A DNA stretch of 64,000 nucleotides from Kutzneria sp. 744 (GTDB lineage Bacteria; Actinomycetota; Actinomycetes; Mycobacteriales; Pseudonocardiaceae), in assembly GCF_000568255.1 (NCBI RefSeq), contig NZ_KK037166.1, positions 6,928,975 to 6,992,974 on the forward strand, in the 5' to 3' direction. The position numbers and the translations under genes were made by a program. This document shows positions 21,357-29,959 of this stretch, piece by piece. A model generated the notes under the pieces. The model made no database searches, was not told the DNA's origin, and saw nothing but the letters and a program-made list of their open reading frames with translations. Position 1 is the stretch's first letter. Every line of letters begins with the position of its first letter.

Positions 21357-22627
21357 ACCCGCTCCGCCAGCTGCAGCATGGCGTCCCACATGCCCGGGAA
21401 GTCCGGGATGGTCTTGGTCGTGGTCTTGATGTCGTCCACGGAGATGCCCGGCACCTTGAGGCCGATGATCGCGCCGGCGGTGGCCATCCGGTGGTCGTGG
21501 TAGGCGTGCCAGAGGCCGCCGGTGAGCTTGGCCGGCCGGATGACCAGGCCGTCCTCGGTCTCGTCGGCGTCGCCGCCGATGCCGCGGATCTCCGTGGTCA
21601 GCGCGGCGAGGCGGTCCGTCTCGTGGCCACGGATGTGCGCGACGCCGCGGATGTGGGTGGGGCTGTCGGCCAGCACGGCCATCGCCGCCACGGTCGGCGT
21701 CAGCTCGGAGGCCTCGTGCAGGTCGACGTCGATGCCGTCGAGGCGCTCCGGCCCGGTGACGGTCAGGCCGTTGTCCGACAGGGACACCTGGCAGCCCATC
21801 CGCTCCAGGACGTCGCGCATCTCGTCACCGGGCTGCGTGGTGACCAGCGGCCAGTCCGGAACGATGATCGAGCCGCCGGTGACGGCGCCCGCGGCCAGGA
21901 ACGCCGCCGCGTTGGACAGGTCCGGCTCGATGTGCCAGTCCCGGGCGCGGATCGGGCCCGGTGCGACGTGCCAGCGGTTGGGCTCGCTGTCGTCCACCTG
22001 GACGCCGACGGCCCGCAGCATCTCGATGGTCATCTCGATGTGCGGCAGCGACGGCACCGGCTTGCCGTCGTGCAGCACGGTGACGCCCCGCTCGTAGCGC
22101 GCGCCGGACAGCAGCAGCGCCGAGACGAACTGCGAGGAGCCGGAGGCGTCGATCGTGACCTCGCCGCCCCGCACCGCGCCGTTGCCGTGCAGCGTGAACG
22201 GCAGCGAGTCGCCGTCGATCGTCACGCCGAGCGAGCGCAGCGCGTCCAGCACCGTGTTCATCGGGCGGACCCGGGCCTGCTCGTCGCCGTCGAAGCGGAC
22301 GTCCCCGTCGGCCAGCGCCGCGGCCGGCGGCACGAAGCGCATCACCGTGCCCGCGAGGCCGCAGTCCAGGTCGGCGTCGCCCCGCAGCGGACCCGGCGTG
22401 ACCTCCCACGATCCCTGCCGGCCGTCGGCCACGCGCACGCCCAGCGAGCGCAGCGCCGCGGCCATCAGCTGGGTGTCGCGGCTGCGCAGCGGGAGGTGCA
22501 CGGTGGAGGGGCCGTCGGCCAGCGCGGCGAGCAACAGGGCACGATTGGTGATCGACTTGGAACCGGGCACGGGCACGGTCGCGCGCACGGGCTGGGTGAC
22601 GGACGGAGTGGGCCACGGCTGCGTCAT
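21353..22627 (-). CDS. aroA: 3-phosphoshikimate 1-carboxyvinyltransferase (EPSP synthase)
   Basis: 424 aa. Sixth step of the shikimate pathway, joining shikimate-3-phosphate and PEP. Family signatures are present: [17 protein letters not shown] near the N-terminus, the [12 protein letters not shown] loop with a Leu-Asp-Cys start, and the C-terminal [17 protein letters not shown] and YHDHRMA. The strand order and 4-bp overlap with rsgA show an operon. Confidence 0.95.
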   Translation of the reverse strand: MTQPWPTPSVTQPVRATVPVPGSKSITNRALLLAALADGPSTVHLPLRSRDTQLMAAALRSLGVRVADGRQGSWEVTPGPLRGDADLDCGLAGTVMRFVPPAAALADGDVRFDGDEQARVRPMNTVLDALRSLGVTIDGDSLPFTLHGNGAVRGGEVTIDASGSSQFVSALLLSGARYERGVTVLHDGKPVPSLPHIEMTIEMLRAVGVQVDDSEPNRWHVAPGPIRARDWHIEPDLSNAAAFLAAGAVTGGSIIVPDWPLVTTQPGDEMRDVLERMGCQVSLSDNGLTVTGPERLDGIDVDLHEASELTPTVAAMAVLADSPTHIRGVAHIRGHETDRLAALTTEIRGIGGDADETEDGLVIRPAKLTGGLWHAYHDHRMATAGAIIGLKVPGISVDDIKTTTKTIPDFPGMWDAMLQLAERV

Positions 22628-22711
22628 GGGGGTGATGATTCCCTACTCGGCCGCTTTGCCTCCTCCTCGGGGGCCGTGACGTGCGACGATGGAATTCGGA
22701 GGTGGTCAGGG

Positions 22712-23464
22712 GTGTGCGGCAGGTATGCCTCCACGAAGGATCCGGCGCAGCTGGCCGTCGAGTTCGACGCGCTGGACGCGTGCGGCTCGGACGCGCCCGG
22801 CGCCGACTACAACGTGGCGCCGACCAAACCCGTGCTGGCCATCGTGGCCCGCCATCCGCGTGATGGCGACGGGCAGCCGGACGTGGAGCGGGTCGAGCGC
22901 ACCATCCGGGTCATGCGCTGGGGACTCATCCCGACCTGGTCGCCGGACCGCAACGTCGGCGTGAAGATGATCAACGCCAGGTCCGAGACCGCCGCGGTCA
23001 AGCCGGCCTACCGGGACTCCATGGCCCGCCGGCGCTGCATCCTCCCGGCCGACGGCTGGTTCGAGTGGCGGCGCGAGGCCGGGGCCAAGGAACCCTTCTA
23101 CGTCACCAGTCCCGACTCCTCCAGCCTGGCCATGGCCGGGTTGTGGACCGCGTGGCGCGACCCCAACGAGCCCCAGTCGCCGTGGCTGGTCACCTGCGCC
23201 GTGCTGACCGCCGACGCCTTCGGGCCGTTGGCGTCGATCCACGAGCGCATGCCCATCGTGCTGCCGCGGGAGTCCTACGAGCAGTGGTTGGCCCCCGACC
23301 AGGGCAGCGACGACGTCATGGACCTGCTCAAGCCGTCCTCCGACATCGTGTCTCGCTTCGAGATCCGGCCGGTGTCGACGGCCGTGAACAGCATTCGCAA
23401 CAACGGGCCCTCGCTGTTGGAGCCGCCCGTGCCCGAGCCCGTCGAGCTGGACCTGTTCTCGTGA
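22712..23464 (+). CDS. SRAP-family abasic-site protease/crosslinker (HMCES/YedK)
   Basis: 250 aa from GTG 22712, so the second residue is the catalytic Cys (CGRYAS). SRAP proteins shield abasic sites in single-stranded DNA by a Cys2 thiazolidine crosslink. Other active-site residues are visible: Asn in NVAPTKP, the NARSET block, Glu in WFEW, and His in ASIHERMP. The open frame extends far upstream, but only this start exposes Cys2. It corresponds to Rv3226c. It is divergent from aroA and overlaps the next gene by 4 bp. Confidence 0.92.
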   Translation: MCGRYASTKDPAQLAVEFDALDACGSDAPGADYNVAPTKPVLAIVARHPRDGDGQPDVERVERTIRVMRWGLIPTWSPDRNVGVKMINARSETAAVKPAYRDSMARRRCILPADGWFEWRREAGAKEPFYVTSPDSSSLAMAGLWTAWRDPNEPQSPWLVTCAVLTADAFGPLASIHERMPIVLPRESYEQWLAPDQGSDDVMDLLKPSSDIVSRFEIRPVSTAVNSIRNNGPSLLEPPVPEPVELDLFS

Positions 23465-24075
23465 CCAGGACCCAGATCGAAACGCCTTTCGGCCCCGCTC
23501 GGGCCGAGCTCCACTGCGCCGCCGAGAGCCGCGCCGCCCTGCTCCTCGGGCACGGCGCCGGCGGTGGCATCGAGGCCCCCGACCTCGTCGCCGCCACCCG
23601 TGCCGCCACCGCTGCCGGGGTGCATGTGGCGTTGGTCGAGCAGCCCTACCGCGTCGCCGGTCGCCGTGCCCCTGCCCCCGCCAAGCAGCTCGACACCGCT
23701 TGGCTCGCCGTCGTCGAGGACCTCGGCGAGCGCTGGTTCGAAGGCCTGCCGCTGCTGTTCGGCGGCCGCTCTTCCGGTGCTCGGGTGGCCTGCCGGACCG
23801 CCGGCGACGGTCAGGCCGTTGCCGTGCTGTGCCTGGCGTTTCCCGTGCATCCGCCCGGCAAGCCGGAGAAGACGCGGCTGCCGGAGCTGGACGGCGTCGA
23901 GGTGCCCACCCTGGTCGTGCAGGGGTCTCGGGATCCCTTCGGGATGCCCGGGTCCGCGCATCACCGTGAGGTCGTGGCGCTGGCCGGGGACCATTCGTTG
24001 AAGGCCGACGTCAACGGGGTGACCAAGGCCGTCGAGGAGTGGTTGAACCGGGTGCTGCACACCTTGGACGCTTAG
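23461..24075 (+). CDS. Alpha/beta hydrolase, KANL3/Tex30-like
   Basis: 204 aa from GTG 23461 (GTGA overlap). Short alpha/beta hydrolase with the oxyanion block LLLGHGAGGGIEAPDL, nucleophile elbow GGRSSGARVACR, a late Asp in VQGSRDPFG, and His in AGDHSLKAD, giving the Ser-Asp-His triad. The family corresponds to Rv3225-adjacent actinobacterial hydrolases of unknown substrate. Coupling with SRAP is conserved in relatives (general knowledge), but a shared function is not established. Confidence 0.84.
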   Translation: MTRTQIETPFGPARAELHCAAESRAALLLGHGAGGGIEAPDLVAATRAATAAGVHVALVEQPYRVAGRRAPAPAKQLDTAWLAVVEDLGERWFEGLPLLFGGRSSGARVACRTAGDGQAVAVLCLAFPVHPPGKPEKTRLPELDGVEVPTLVVQGSRDPFGMPGSAHHREVVALAGDHSLKADVNGVTKAVEEWLNRVLHTLDA

Positions 24076-24117
24076 TTGCTTCGCCACATGGGCTTCCCAT
24101 TTGCCGCCTGACGCCGC

Positions 24118-24160
24118 ATGCGCTTCCTATGTGGCATTCGACGCCACATAGGAAGCGCAT
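24118..24160. repeat. Perfect 18-bp palindrome (likely bidirectional terminator)
   Basis: Left arm ATGCGCTTCCTATGTGGC (24118-24135) and exact reverse complement at 24143-24160, with the 7-nt loop ATTCGAC. Degenerate pieces of the same arm occur just upstream (CCACATGGGCTTCCCAT, from about 24084) and just downstream (GCATGTGGC). It follows the hydrolase gene and, ignoring the insertion sequence, lies in the gap between that gene and the convergent ybaK. Confidence 0.8.
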
Positions 24161-24215
24161 GTGGCAGTTGTCCACAAGACTTGCCGCCGTCATCCGGTTG
24201 TCCACAGCCCAGCCT

Positions 24216-25570
24216 GTTGCCTCATGTCAAGATGCCCGCTTGGGGGTAGTCGTTGCCTCACGAAGAATGCCCGCGTGGGCGAGGGCGGTGGCGAGGTGGG
24301 TGAGGTCGGGGGCGAGGACTTCGTGGGCCAGGGCGTCACACAGTGCGACGATCTCGCGGCGGAGGGCGGCGGGGTTGAGGCGCTGGTAGTGCTCGCGCAG
24401 GGCGTCGGTGTCGACGATGTCGACGGTGGTGTGGGTCAGGGTGCGTTGGTAGGGGGTTTGGGCGGTGTCGTGTTTCTTGTGGACGGTGGCGCCGTGGCGG
24501 GTTTTGGAGATCAGTTTCTGTTGCGGGGTGAAGAAGTTGATCTGGTCGCGGAGTAGGGCGTAGACGCCGTTGAGTAGGTCGAGTTGGGTCTCGCCGGTGT
24601 GGCGGTGGTAGCCGACGGTCTGGCGCACGACTGACCAGTTCTTCTGTTCGACGTGGGCGCCGTCGTTTTTGTGGCCGGGGCGGGCTCGGGTGAAGGTGAT
24701 CTCGTGGTCGCGGCAGTAGGTCAGTAGGTGGGCGTTGATGAACTCGCTGCCGTTGTCGGAGTCGATGCCCAGCACGGGGAACGGGAACCCGGCCACGATC
24801 TGGTCGAGGGCGGCTAGGACCCAGACCTCGGCCTTGTTGCGCACGGCGCGGTTTTCGGTCCAGCCGGTGGCGATGTCGGTGACGGTCAGGGTCCAGGCGT
24901 GTTCGCCGGTGGCGTTGCCGCCGTCGTGGCTGACCAGGTCGATCTCCACGAAGCCGGGGTGGTCCTCGTCCCAGTCGGCCCAGGTGCGGATGGGAATCTG
25001 GGATTTGAGCAGGCTGCCGGGTTTGGTTCGGGCGCGGCCGTGGGGTTGCCAGCGGGCGCGGTCGGGGGCTAGGCGGCGGTCGATGGTGGCCGCGGACATG
25101 CGCGCCAGCTGGTAGCGGATCTCGTCGCTGATCGACAGCTCGCCGCAGGCCAGGAGGCGGTCGACGATGTCGGGGAGGAACGGGGCCAGGCGTTTGCCGC
25201 AGGGCGCGTCCAGGATCGCCCAGACCTTGCGTAGTGCCGTGATCACCTCGGGGCTGTACACGGGCTCGCGGGTTTTTCGTTGCGGAACACTGGGTTTCGG
25301 TCTGGGTGTGGTGCGCAGGGCTTTGCGGGCGTGGTCGCGGTGCCAGCCGGTCAACACGCACAATTCGTCCAAGATCCTGGCTTTGTCGGTCTTGGACGCT
25401 GATCGGTAGCGCCGGGCCAGCTGCCTGGTCACGGCCTCGCGTTCGCTCATCGTCAACCCCATCGATCACGATGAGTCACCGCTGCTGGTCAAGGTGAGAT
25501 GCCACGCCGCCCGCGGGCATTCCTTCGTGAGGCAACGACTCATCCTCCCGGGCATTTTCAATGAGTCAAC
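24216..25570. mobile_element. Insertion sequence with doubled terminal inverted repeats
   Basis: About 1355 bp around one DDE transposase. Each end carries two related ~24-bp repeats. Left outer 24216-24239 (GTTGCCTCATGTCAAGATGC) and left inner 24252-24275 (GTTGCCTCACGAAGAATGCC). Right inner 25512-25536 and right outer 25547-25570 are the inverted counterparts; inner copies match at all but one inserted base. Copies within an end are 34-36 bp apart. No clear target duplication is visible beyond the outer repeats. It lies in the hydrolase-ybaK convergent gap. Confidence 0.82.
24227..25462 (-). CDS. DDE-type (integrase-core) transposase
   Basis: 411 aa. An N-terminal helix-turn-helix region (about 10-60, RQLARRYRSASKTDKARILDE) is followed by an rve integrase core. 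The acidic triad is likely Asp in FVEIDLVSHDGG, Asp in GIDSDNGSEF, and Glu in DGAHVEQKNW. The layout resembles IS481/ISNCY-type elements. The frame is intact, so the element may be active. Its stop lies inside the left terminal repeat zone. Confidence 0.88.
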   Translation of the reverse strand: MGLTMSEREAVTRQLARRYRSASKTDKARILDELCVLTGWHRDHARKALRTTPRPKPSVPQRKTREPVYSPEVITALRKVWAILDAPCGKRLAPFLPDIVDRLLACGELSISDEIRYQLARMSAATIDRRLAPDRARWQPHGRARTKPGSLLKSQIPIRTWADWDEDHPGFVEIDLVSHDGGNATGEHAWTLTVTDIATGWTENRAVRNKAEVWVLAALDQIVAGFPFPVLGIDSDNGSEFINAHLLTYCRDHEITFTRARPGHKNDGAHVEQKNWSVVRQTVGYHRHTGETQLDLLNGVYALLRDQINFFTPQQKLISKTRHGATVHKKHDTAQTPYQRTLTHTTVDIVDTDALREHYQRLNPAALRREIVALCDALAHEVLAPDLTHLATALAHAGILREATTTPKRAS

Positions 25571-25646
25571 GCGCCCAGACCGTTTCAAGATCGACTACGG
25601 GTTTGCGCTGGTAGAATGGGCTGGGGGACGCCCCCTGGGATTGGGT

Positions 25647-25706
25647 GGGCCATGGTTGGGCGGCCATGGCCGGGGCGGGCCATGGTCGGGTGGCGATGGG
25701 GCCGGT
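25647..25706. repeat. Short GGGCCATGG direct repeats
   Basis: GGGCCATGGTTGGGCGG (25647-25663) recurs 30 bp later as GGGCCATGGTCGGGTGG (25677-25693), with a related CGGCCATGGC in between. This sits in the roughly 285-bp gap between the insertion sequence and ybaK, which has no gene. Possibly just a small tandem duplication. Confidence 0.5.
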
Positions 25707-25855
25707 TGCGGGCGGTGAGTGTGCCTGCCGAGGGGCTGGGACTTCGCCGCTGGCACTGGGGCGGTCCGACAGCAGAGAAGTGGGTGGGCGGAGCCGCCAG
25801 GACCACCCATGGCAGCAGGCGGGCCGGGACCGCCGGCCCACGCCGAGCAGCTGCG

Positions 25856-26332
25856 TCAGCCGGCGATGGGGGCGACGACGGCGCCGGTGAGGTCGGCCAG
25901 GGCGGCGGGGGAGAGCTCGACCTCAAGCCCGCGGCGGCCGGCGGAGCAGAAGACGGTGTCGAAGGCGGAGGCGGAGGCGTCGATGACGATGGGGAGCCGC
26001 TTGCGCTGGCCCAGCGGGGAGATGCCGCCGGCGACGTAGCCGGTGGCGCGCTCGGCGGCGGCGACCTCGGCCATGCGGGCCTTCTTGCCCTTGAGGGCGG
26101 CGGCGAGGGCCTTGAGGTCGAGCTGTCCGGTGACGGGGACGACACCGACCGCGAGTTGGCCGTCGACCTCGGCGACGAGGGTCTTGAAGACCCGGGCGGG
26201 GTCGAGGCCGAGCACCTCGGCGGCCTCCAGGCCGAAGGAGTCGTGCCGGGGGTCGTGGTCGTAGCTGTGCAGCGTGTACGGCACCTTGCGCTTGGCCAGC
26301 AGCGCGGTCGCCGGGGTTCCCTGTCCTGCCAC
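25856..26332 (-). CDS. ybaK: Cys-tRNA(Pro)/Cys-tRNA deacylase YbaK
   Basis: 158 aa. It has the editing-domain layout of YbaK/EbsC: start [21 protein letters not shown], then [21 protein letters not shown] with the key Lys, the [24 protein letters not shown] block and a C-terminal [14 protein letters not shown]. It hydrolyses Cys mischarged on tRNA(Pro). It is divergent from sigR with about 195 bp between, which holds the SigR promoter. Confidence 0.9.
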   Translation of the reverse strand: MAGQGTPATALLAKRKVPYTLHSYDHDPRHDSFGLEAAEVLGLDPARVFKTLVAEVDGQLAVGVVPVTGQLDLKALAAALKGKKARMAEVAAAERATGYVAGGISPLGQRKRLPIVIDASASAFDTVFCSAGRRGLEVELSPAALADLTGAVVAPIAG

Positions 26333-26361
26333 GGGAAGACCCTATGACGCGGATCTCACCA

Positions 26362-26387
26362 GGAATGCGCACGGGGGCAGTCGTGTT
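26362..26387 (+). promoter_or_regulatory. SigR-dependent autoregulatory promoter
   Basis: GGAAT (26362-26366), exactly 18 bp, then GTT (26385-26387): a full match to the SigR/SigH consensus GGAA(T/C)-N18-GTT known from Streptomyces and mycobacteria. It lies about 140 bp before the sigR GTG on the coding strand, as expected for positive autoregulation. Confidence 0.8.
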
Positions 26388-26528
26388 GAACCCCACGTGG
26401 CTACTTCAAGCGCTGTGCTCGGCCGCTCCACGGCCCGACGCGTATCCTCAGGGGCGAACGACACGCTTCCCGCACGGGGAGCGTCGACAGCGTCCGCCCG
26501 GCTCGCGCGCCGGCGGGGAGGGAGCCAG

Positions 26529-27170
26529 GTGCCGGGTAGTTCCGCCCAGGTCAACGACAACAACATCGTCGAGCAGGAGACTGCCGAGCAGCGGGCCGCG
26601 CGCTTCGAGCGCGACGCCATGCCGCTGCTCGACCAGCTGTACTCGGCCGCGCTGCGCATGACGCGCAACCCCGCGGACGCCGAGGACCTGGTTCAGGAGA
26701 CCTACTTGAAGGCCTACAGCGCCTTCGAGTCGTTCACGAGCGGGACGAACCTCAAGGCCTGGCTGTACCGCATCCTGACGAACACCTACATCAACGGCTA
26801 CCGGCGCAAGCAGCGGCAGCCGATCCAGACCTCCGCGGACGAGATCACCGACTGGCAGATCGCCGCCGCCGAGAGCCACACCTCGCAGGGCCTGCGCTCG
26901 GCCGAGGTGGAGGCGATGGACCGGCTCCCCGACGACGACGTCAAGCAGGCGTTGCAGCAGCTGCCCGAGGAGTTCCGCATCGCGGTCTACCTCGCCGACG
27001 TCGAGGGCTTCGCGTACAAGGAGATCGCCGAGATCATGGGCACCCCGATCGGGACCGTGATGTCCCGCCTGCATCGTGGCCGCCGCCAGCTCAAGGACCT
27101 GCTCACCGACGTCGCCCGGGACCGCGGCTTTCTGCGCTCGGCCCGCGAGCGGGAGGTGACCGGGTCGTGA
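26529..27170 (+). CDS. sigR: ECF sigma factor SigR (thiol-oxidative stress)
   Basis: 213 aa from GTG 26529, preceded by the purine-rich GGGGAGGGA. Region 2 is [20 protein letters not shown] with the usual [17 protein letters not shown] block; region 4 is [19 protein letters not shown] followed by [20 protein letters not shown]. Identity as SigR/SigH follows from the adjacent RsrA and the consensus promoter. The open frame continues upstream, where starts could give a longer, less stable isoform as described for Streptomyces SigR (inference). It overlaps rsrA by 4 bp. Confidence 0.93.
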   Translation: MPGSSAQVNDNNIVEQETAEQRAARFERDAMPLLDQLYSAALRMTRNPADAEDLVQETYLKAYSAFESFTSGTNLKAWLYRILTNTYINGYRRKQRQPIQTSADEITDWQIAAAESHTSQGLRSAEVEAMDRLPDDDVKQALQQLPEEFRIAVYLADVEGFAYKEIAEIMGTPIGTVMSRLHRGRRQLKDLLTDVARDRGFLRSAREREVTGS

Positions 27171-27463
27171 GCTCCGACGAACTGCACGGCGGCGACTCCG
27201 TCAAGGCGGGCTGCCGCGAGGTGCTGGCCGAGGTCTGGGCCTTCCTGGACAACGAGTGCGACCAGAACCAGCGCGAGATCCTGCGCCATCACCTGGACGA
27301 GTGCAGCCCGTGCCTTGAGCAGTACGGCATCGAGGAGCACCTGAAGATCCTGTTGGCCCGCAAGTGCGGCGGCGACCACGCCTCGGCCGAGTTCAAGGAC
27401 CGGCTGCGGGCGTGCATCAAGGAGAAGGTGCTGGAGCGCACGCAGGCGAAGGTCGAGCCCTAG
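27167..27463 (+). CDS. rsrA: Zinc anti-sigma factor RsrA
   Basis: 98 aa from GTG 27167 (GTGA overlap). It contains the ZAS redox motif HxxxCxxC as HHLDECSPC, with an earlier Cys in GCREVLAEV and ECD. In this family the zinc-bound thiols hold SigR under reducing conditions and form disulfides on diamide-type stress, releasing the sigma factor. Adjacent to sigR as in all known systems, and transcribed from the same autoregulated promoter. Confidence 0.93.
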   Translation: MSSDELHGGDSVKAGCREVLAEVWAFLDNECDQNQREILRHHLDECSPCLEQYGIEEHLKILLARKCGGDHASAEFKDRLRACIKEKVLERTQAKVEP

Positions 27464-27498
27464 CGCGCAGCTGTCATGCATTGGCCTGAAGACGTTTG

Positions 27499-27529
27499 AA
27501 GGCCCCGGTGACCAGGTCACCGGGGCCTT
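27499..27529. terminator. Bidirectional terminator between rsrA and bL37
   Basis: Perfect 15-bp stem AAGGCCCCGGTGACC / GGTCACCGGGGCCTT with a single-base loop. It sits in the convergent gap, 36 bp after the rsrA stop and 22 bp after the bL37 stop on the other strand. Confidence 0.85.
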
Positions 27530-27550
27530 CGTGCGTCACACGCACGGGTC

Positions 27551-27625
27551 TCAGGCGTTGGGCCGCTTCCCGTGGTTGGCGCCGCCCTTCTTGCGGTCGC
27601 GGCGCTTGCGAGCACGCTTCGACAT
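27551..27625 (-). CDS. 50S ribosomal protein bL37 (24 residues)
   Basis: 24 aa, starting MSKRARKRRDRKKGG and ending NHGKRPNA. This matches the tiny, very basic actinobacterial protein found in mycobacterial 50S structures as bL37. It is below the usual gene-calling limit. Its place next to the sigR-rsrA/biotin-carrier block is a conserved spot in relatives as far as I recall. An upstream AGGGAGA gives a ribosome-binding site. Confidence 0.85.
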   Translation of the reverse strand: MSKRARKRRDRKKGGANHGKRPNA

Positions 27626-27728
27626 AGCTGTCTCCCTCATGGCAGTGCCAGATTTTTGGCAGGTATAACTGTCCCCCGATTGTCTCACGTCGGTGGCGGG
27701 CTCCCGAATCCGTGGTTCCATGACGGGC

Positions 27729-27944
27729 ATGACCGAGGAGATCCGGGCCGAGATGGTGGCCAACGTGAGCAAGGTCGTGGCGCACGAGGGCGACTCCGTG
27801 ACCGACGGGGCGGAGATCGTCATCCTGGAGTCGATGAAGATGGAGATTCCGGCGGTCGCCCACCACGCGGGCCGAGTGACCAAGGTCGCGGTCGCCGAGG
27901 GTGACGTCGTGCAGGAAGGCGACCTCATCGCCGTCGTCGAGTAA
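27729..27944 (+). CDS. Biotin/lipoyl carrier protein (TB7.3-like)
   Basis: 71 aa from ATG 27729; ATG 27720 is also possible. It is a stand-alone biotinyl domain with the attachment motif ESMKMEIP, where the central Lys is biotinylated. The best known relative is Rv3221c (TB7.3) next to sigH and pdtaS, and the same neighbours are seen here. It would serve an acyl-CoA carboxylase elsewhere in the genome; no carboxylase gene lies in the window. Confidence 0.9.
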   Translation: MTEEIRAEMVANVSKVVAHEGDSVTDGAEIVILESMKMEIPAVAHHAGRVTKVAVAEGDVVQEGDLIAVVE

Positions 27945-27967
27945 GCGGACCGACTAGCGTCGGCACC

Positions 27968-29460
27968 GTGTCAACACTCACCGACCTGCTGGCCGAGCAC
28001 ACCGGCCTGCCCGGCGCCGCGGTCGACCACCTCCAGATGGTGGCGGCCGAGTGGCAGTTGCTGTCGGACCTGTCCTTCGCCGACTTCGTGCTCTGGGTCC
28101 CGCTGGACGACGACGAGCCGGCCGGCAAGTTCCTGTGCGCCGCGCAGGCCAGGCCGACGACCGGGCCGACGGCCCACCCCGACGACATGGTGGGCAGCAC
28201 GGTCACCGCGGACGACCATCCGCAGGTGCGCCGAGCCCTGGTCGAGGGCCGGATCTGCCGCGAGGAGGACCCGCGCTGGCACCTGGGCGTGCCGGTGCGC
28301 CGCGAGACGATCCCGGTGCGCTTCAACGGCGACACGATCGCGGTGCTGTCCCGGGACACCAACCTGGCGGTGCCGCGGGTGCCGAGCCCGCTGGAGATCG
28401 CCTACCTGGGCAGCGCCGCCGACCTGTGCCAGATGATCTCGGACGGCACGTTCCCGGCCATCGAGCCGTCGGCCCGACGTGCACACGAGCCCCCGCGTGG
28501 GTGACGGCCTGATCCGCATCGACAGCTCGGGCGCGGTGGTGTTCGCCAGCCCCAACGCGCTGTCGGCGTATCACCGCATGGGTCATGCGGCCGATCTTGT
28601 CGGCGTGCACCCTGGCCCCGCTGACCAGGTCGCTCGTGGCGGATCCGTTCGACGCGACGGAGGTGGCGCAGCGGATCCGGACCGCGCTGGACGGCAACCC
28701 GAGCATGCGCATCGAGGCGGAGTCCCGGCGCGGCGCGGCGGTGCTGTTCCGTGCGCTGCCGCTGCGGCCATTGGGCAAGGCCGCGGGCGCATTGGTGCTG
28801 GTCCGCGACGTCACGGAGGTGAAGCGCCGGGACCGGGCACTGTTGTCCAAGGACGCCACGATCCGCGAGATCCACCACCGCGTGAAGAACAATCTCCAGA
28901 CAGTGGCGGCGCTGCTGCGGCTGCAGGCCCGGCGGACTAACAATGCCGAGGCCCGGGACGTGCTCCAGGAATCGGTGCGCCGGGTGACCTCGATCGCCCT
29001 CGTGCACGAGACGCTGTCCATGTCGGTGGATGAGCGGGCCAATCTGGACGACGTGCTGGACCAGGTGTTCCCGATGCTCTCGGACGTGGCGACGGCGGAG
29101 ACCGGCGTCAACGTGCGCAAGGAGGGCAAGCTCGGCGTGGTGTCGGCCGAATTGGCGACGCCGCTGGTCATGGTGCTCACCGAGCTCGTGCAGAACGCCC
29201 TTGAGCACGCCTATCCGGCTGGTGATTCGGGCGAGGTCGTGGTGCGTGCGGAACGCTCGGCCAAGTATCTGGACGTGGTGGTGTCCGACGAGGGCCGCGG
29301 CCTGCCGCCGGGCTTCTCGCTGGAGCGCACCGAGCGCCTGGGCCTGCAGATCGTGCGCACGCTGGTGGAGTCCGAGCTGCGCGGCTCGCTGTCGCTGCGG
29401 CGGCGGGACCCGCGCGGGACCGAAGCGATCCTGCGGGTTCCCCTCCGCCGTAGTCGATAG
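27968..29460 (+). pseudogene. pdtaS: Sensor histidine kinase PdtaS, broken by two frameshifts in this sequence
   Basis: Together the pieces encode a normal-length (about 495 aa) PdtaS: GAF-like domain (STLTDLLAEHTGLPGAAVDH), PAS domain, and HisKA_2/HATPase with the phospho-acceptor His in IREIHHRVKNNLQTVAALL. Frame 1 stops at 28504. The correct continuation (TSPRVGDGLIRIDSSGAVVF) begins after one extra C near 28473-28475 (GGCCCGACG). A second extra base near 28608 (GGCGTGCACC) moves it to the third frame, which runs cleanly to 29460. Known partners respond through the antiterminator PdtaR. All domains are otherwise well conserved, so sequencing error is more likely than decay. Confidence 0.85.
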
Positions 29461-29516
29461 GTCGACAGATGTCTGGCGTAGCGCCGGTATCGATGAGTTA
29501 AATGGTCAACAACGTA

Positions 29517-29558
29517 CAAGAGGCCTGGAAACCTCGGGGGAAGGTTCCAGGCCTCTTG
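29517..29558. terminator. Bidirectional terminator between pdtaS and whiB1
   Basis: Stem CAAGAGGCCTGGAAACCT (29517-29534) pairs with AGGTTCCAGGCCTCTTG (29542-29558), one bulge, short loop. It is in the convergent gap, 32 bp before the whiB1 stop. Confidence 0.82.
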
Positions 29559-29590
29559 CGCGATGAGAAATTGTAAAAGAAATGCTCTCG

Positions 29591-29845
29591 TCAGGCGTTG
29601 CTACGAGCGCGGGTACGAGCGTTGCGACGCTTCAGCGCACGCCTCTCGTCCTCACTCATACCGCCCCACACGCCGGCGTCCTGCCCGCTCTCCAGCGCCC
29701 ACGACAGGCAACCGGACACAACCGGGCAGCGGCGGCAGACGGTCTTCGCCTCGGCGATCTGCAGCAACGCGGGACCGCTGTTCCCAACGGGGAAGAACAG
29801 CTCGGGGTCCTCGTCACGGCAGGCCGCGCGGTGGCGCCAGTCCAT
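29591..29845 (-). CDS. whiB1: Iron-sulfur transcription factor WhiB1
   Basis: 84 aa. It has the four cluster cysteines (about residues 9, 37, 40, 46) in the C-x(n)-C-x2-C-x5-C pattern, shown by AKTVCRRCPVVSGCLSW, then the turn GVWGG and a basic C-terminus (ERRALKRRNARTRARS). WhiB1 is essential in M. tuberculosis, binds sigma factor region 4 and senses nitric oxide. Position after pdtaS matches Rv3219. Two Crp-type sites lie upstream. Confidence 0.94.
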   Translation of the reverse strand: MDWRHRAACRDEDPELFFPVGNSGPALLQIAEAKTVCRRCPVVSGCLSWALESGQDAGVWGGMSEDERRALKRRNARTRARSNA

Positions 29846-29909
29846 TTCTCTAGCTCCTCGCTAAGCGCGCTACGAGCGCACTGTTGTCGTCAGCGGTCGT
29901 CGGGGTGCT

Positions 29910-29925
29910 TGTGAATGCTTTCACG
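29910..29925 (-). promoter_or_regulatory. Crp/FNR-type site upstream of whiB1 (proximal)
   Basis: TGTGA-ATGCTT-TCACG: the cAMP receptor protein consensus half-sites with N6 spacing. It lies about 65 bp above the whiB1 ATG. In M. tuberculosis the whiB1 promoter is controlled by Crp (Rv3676). Confidence 0.7.
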
Positions 29926-29959
29926 AACTTCGGGGATGTCAAGAGGTCGGCCTCGACTC

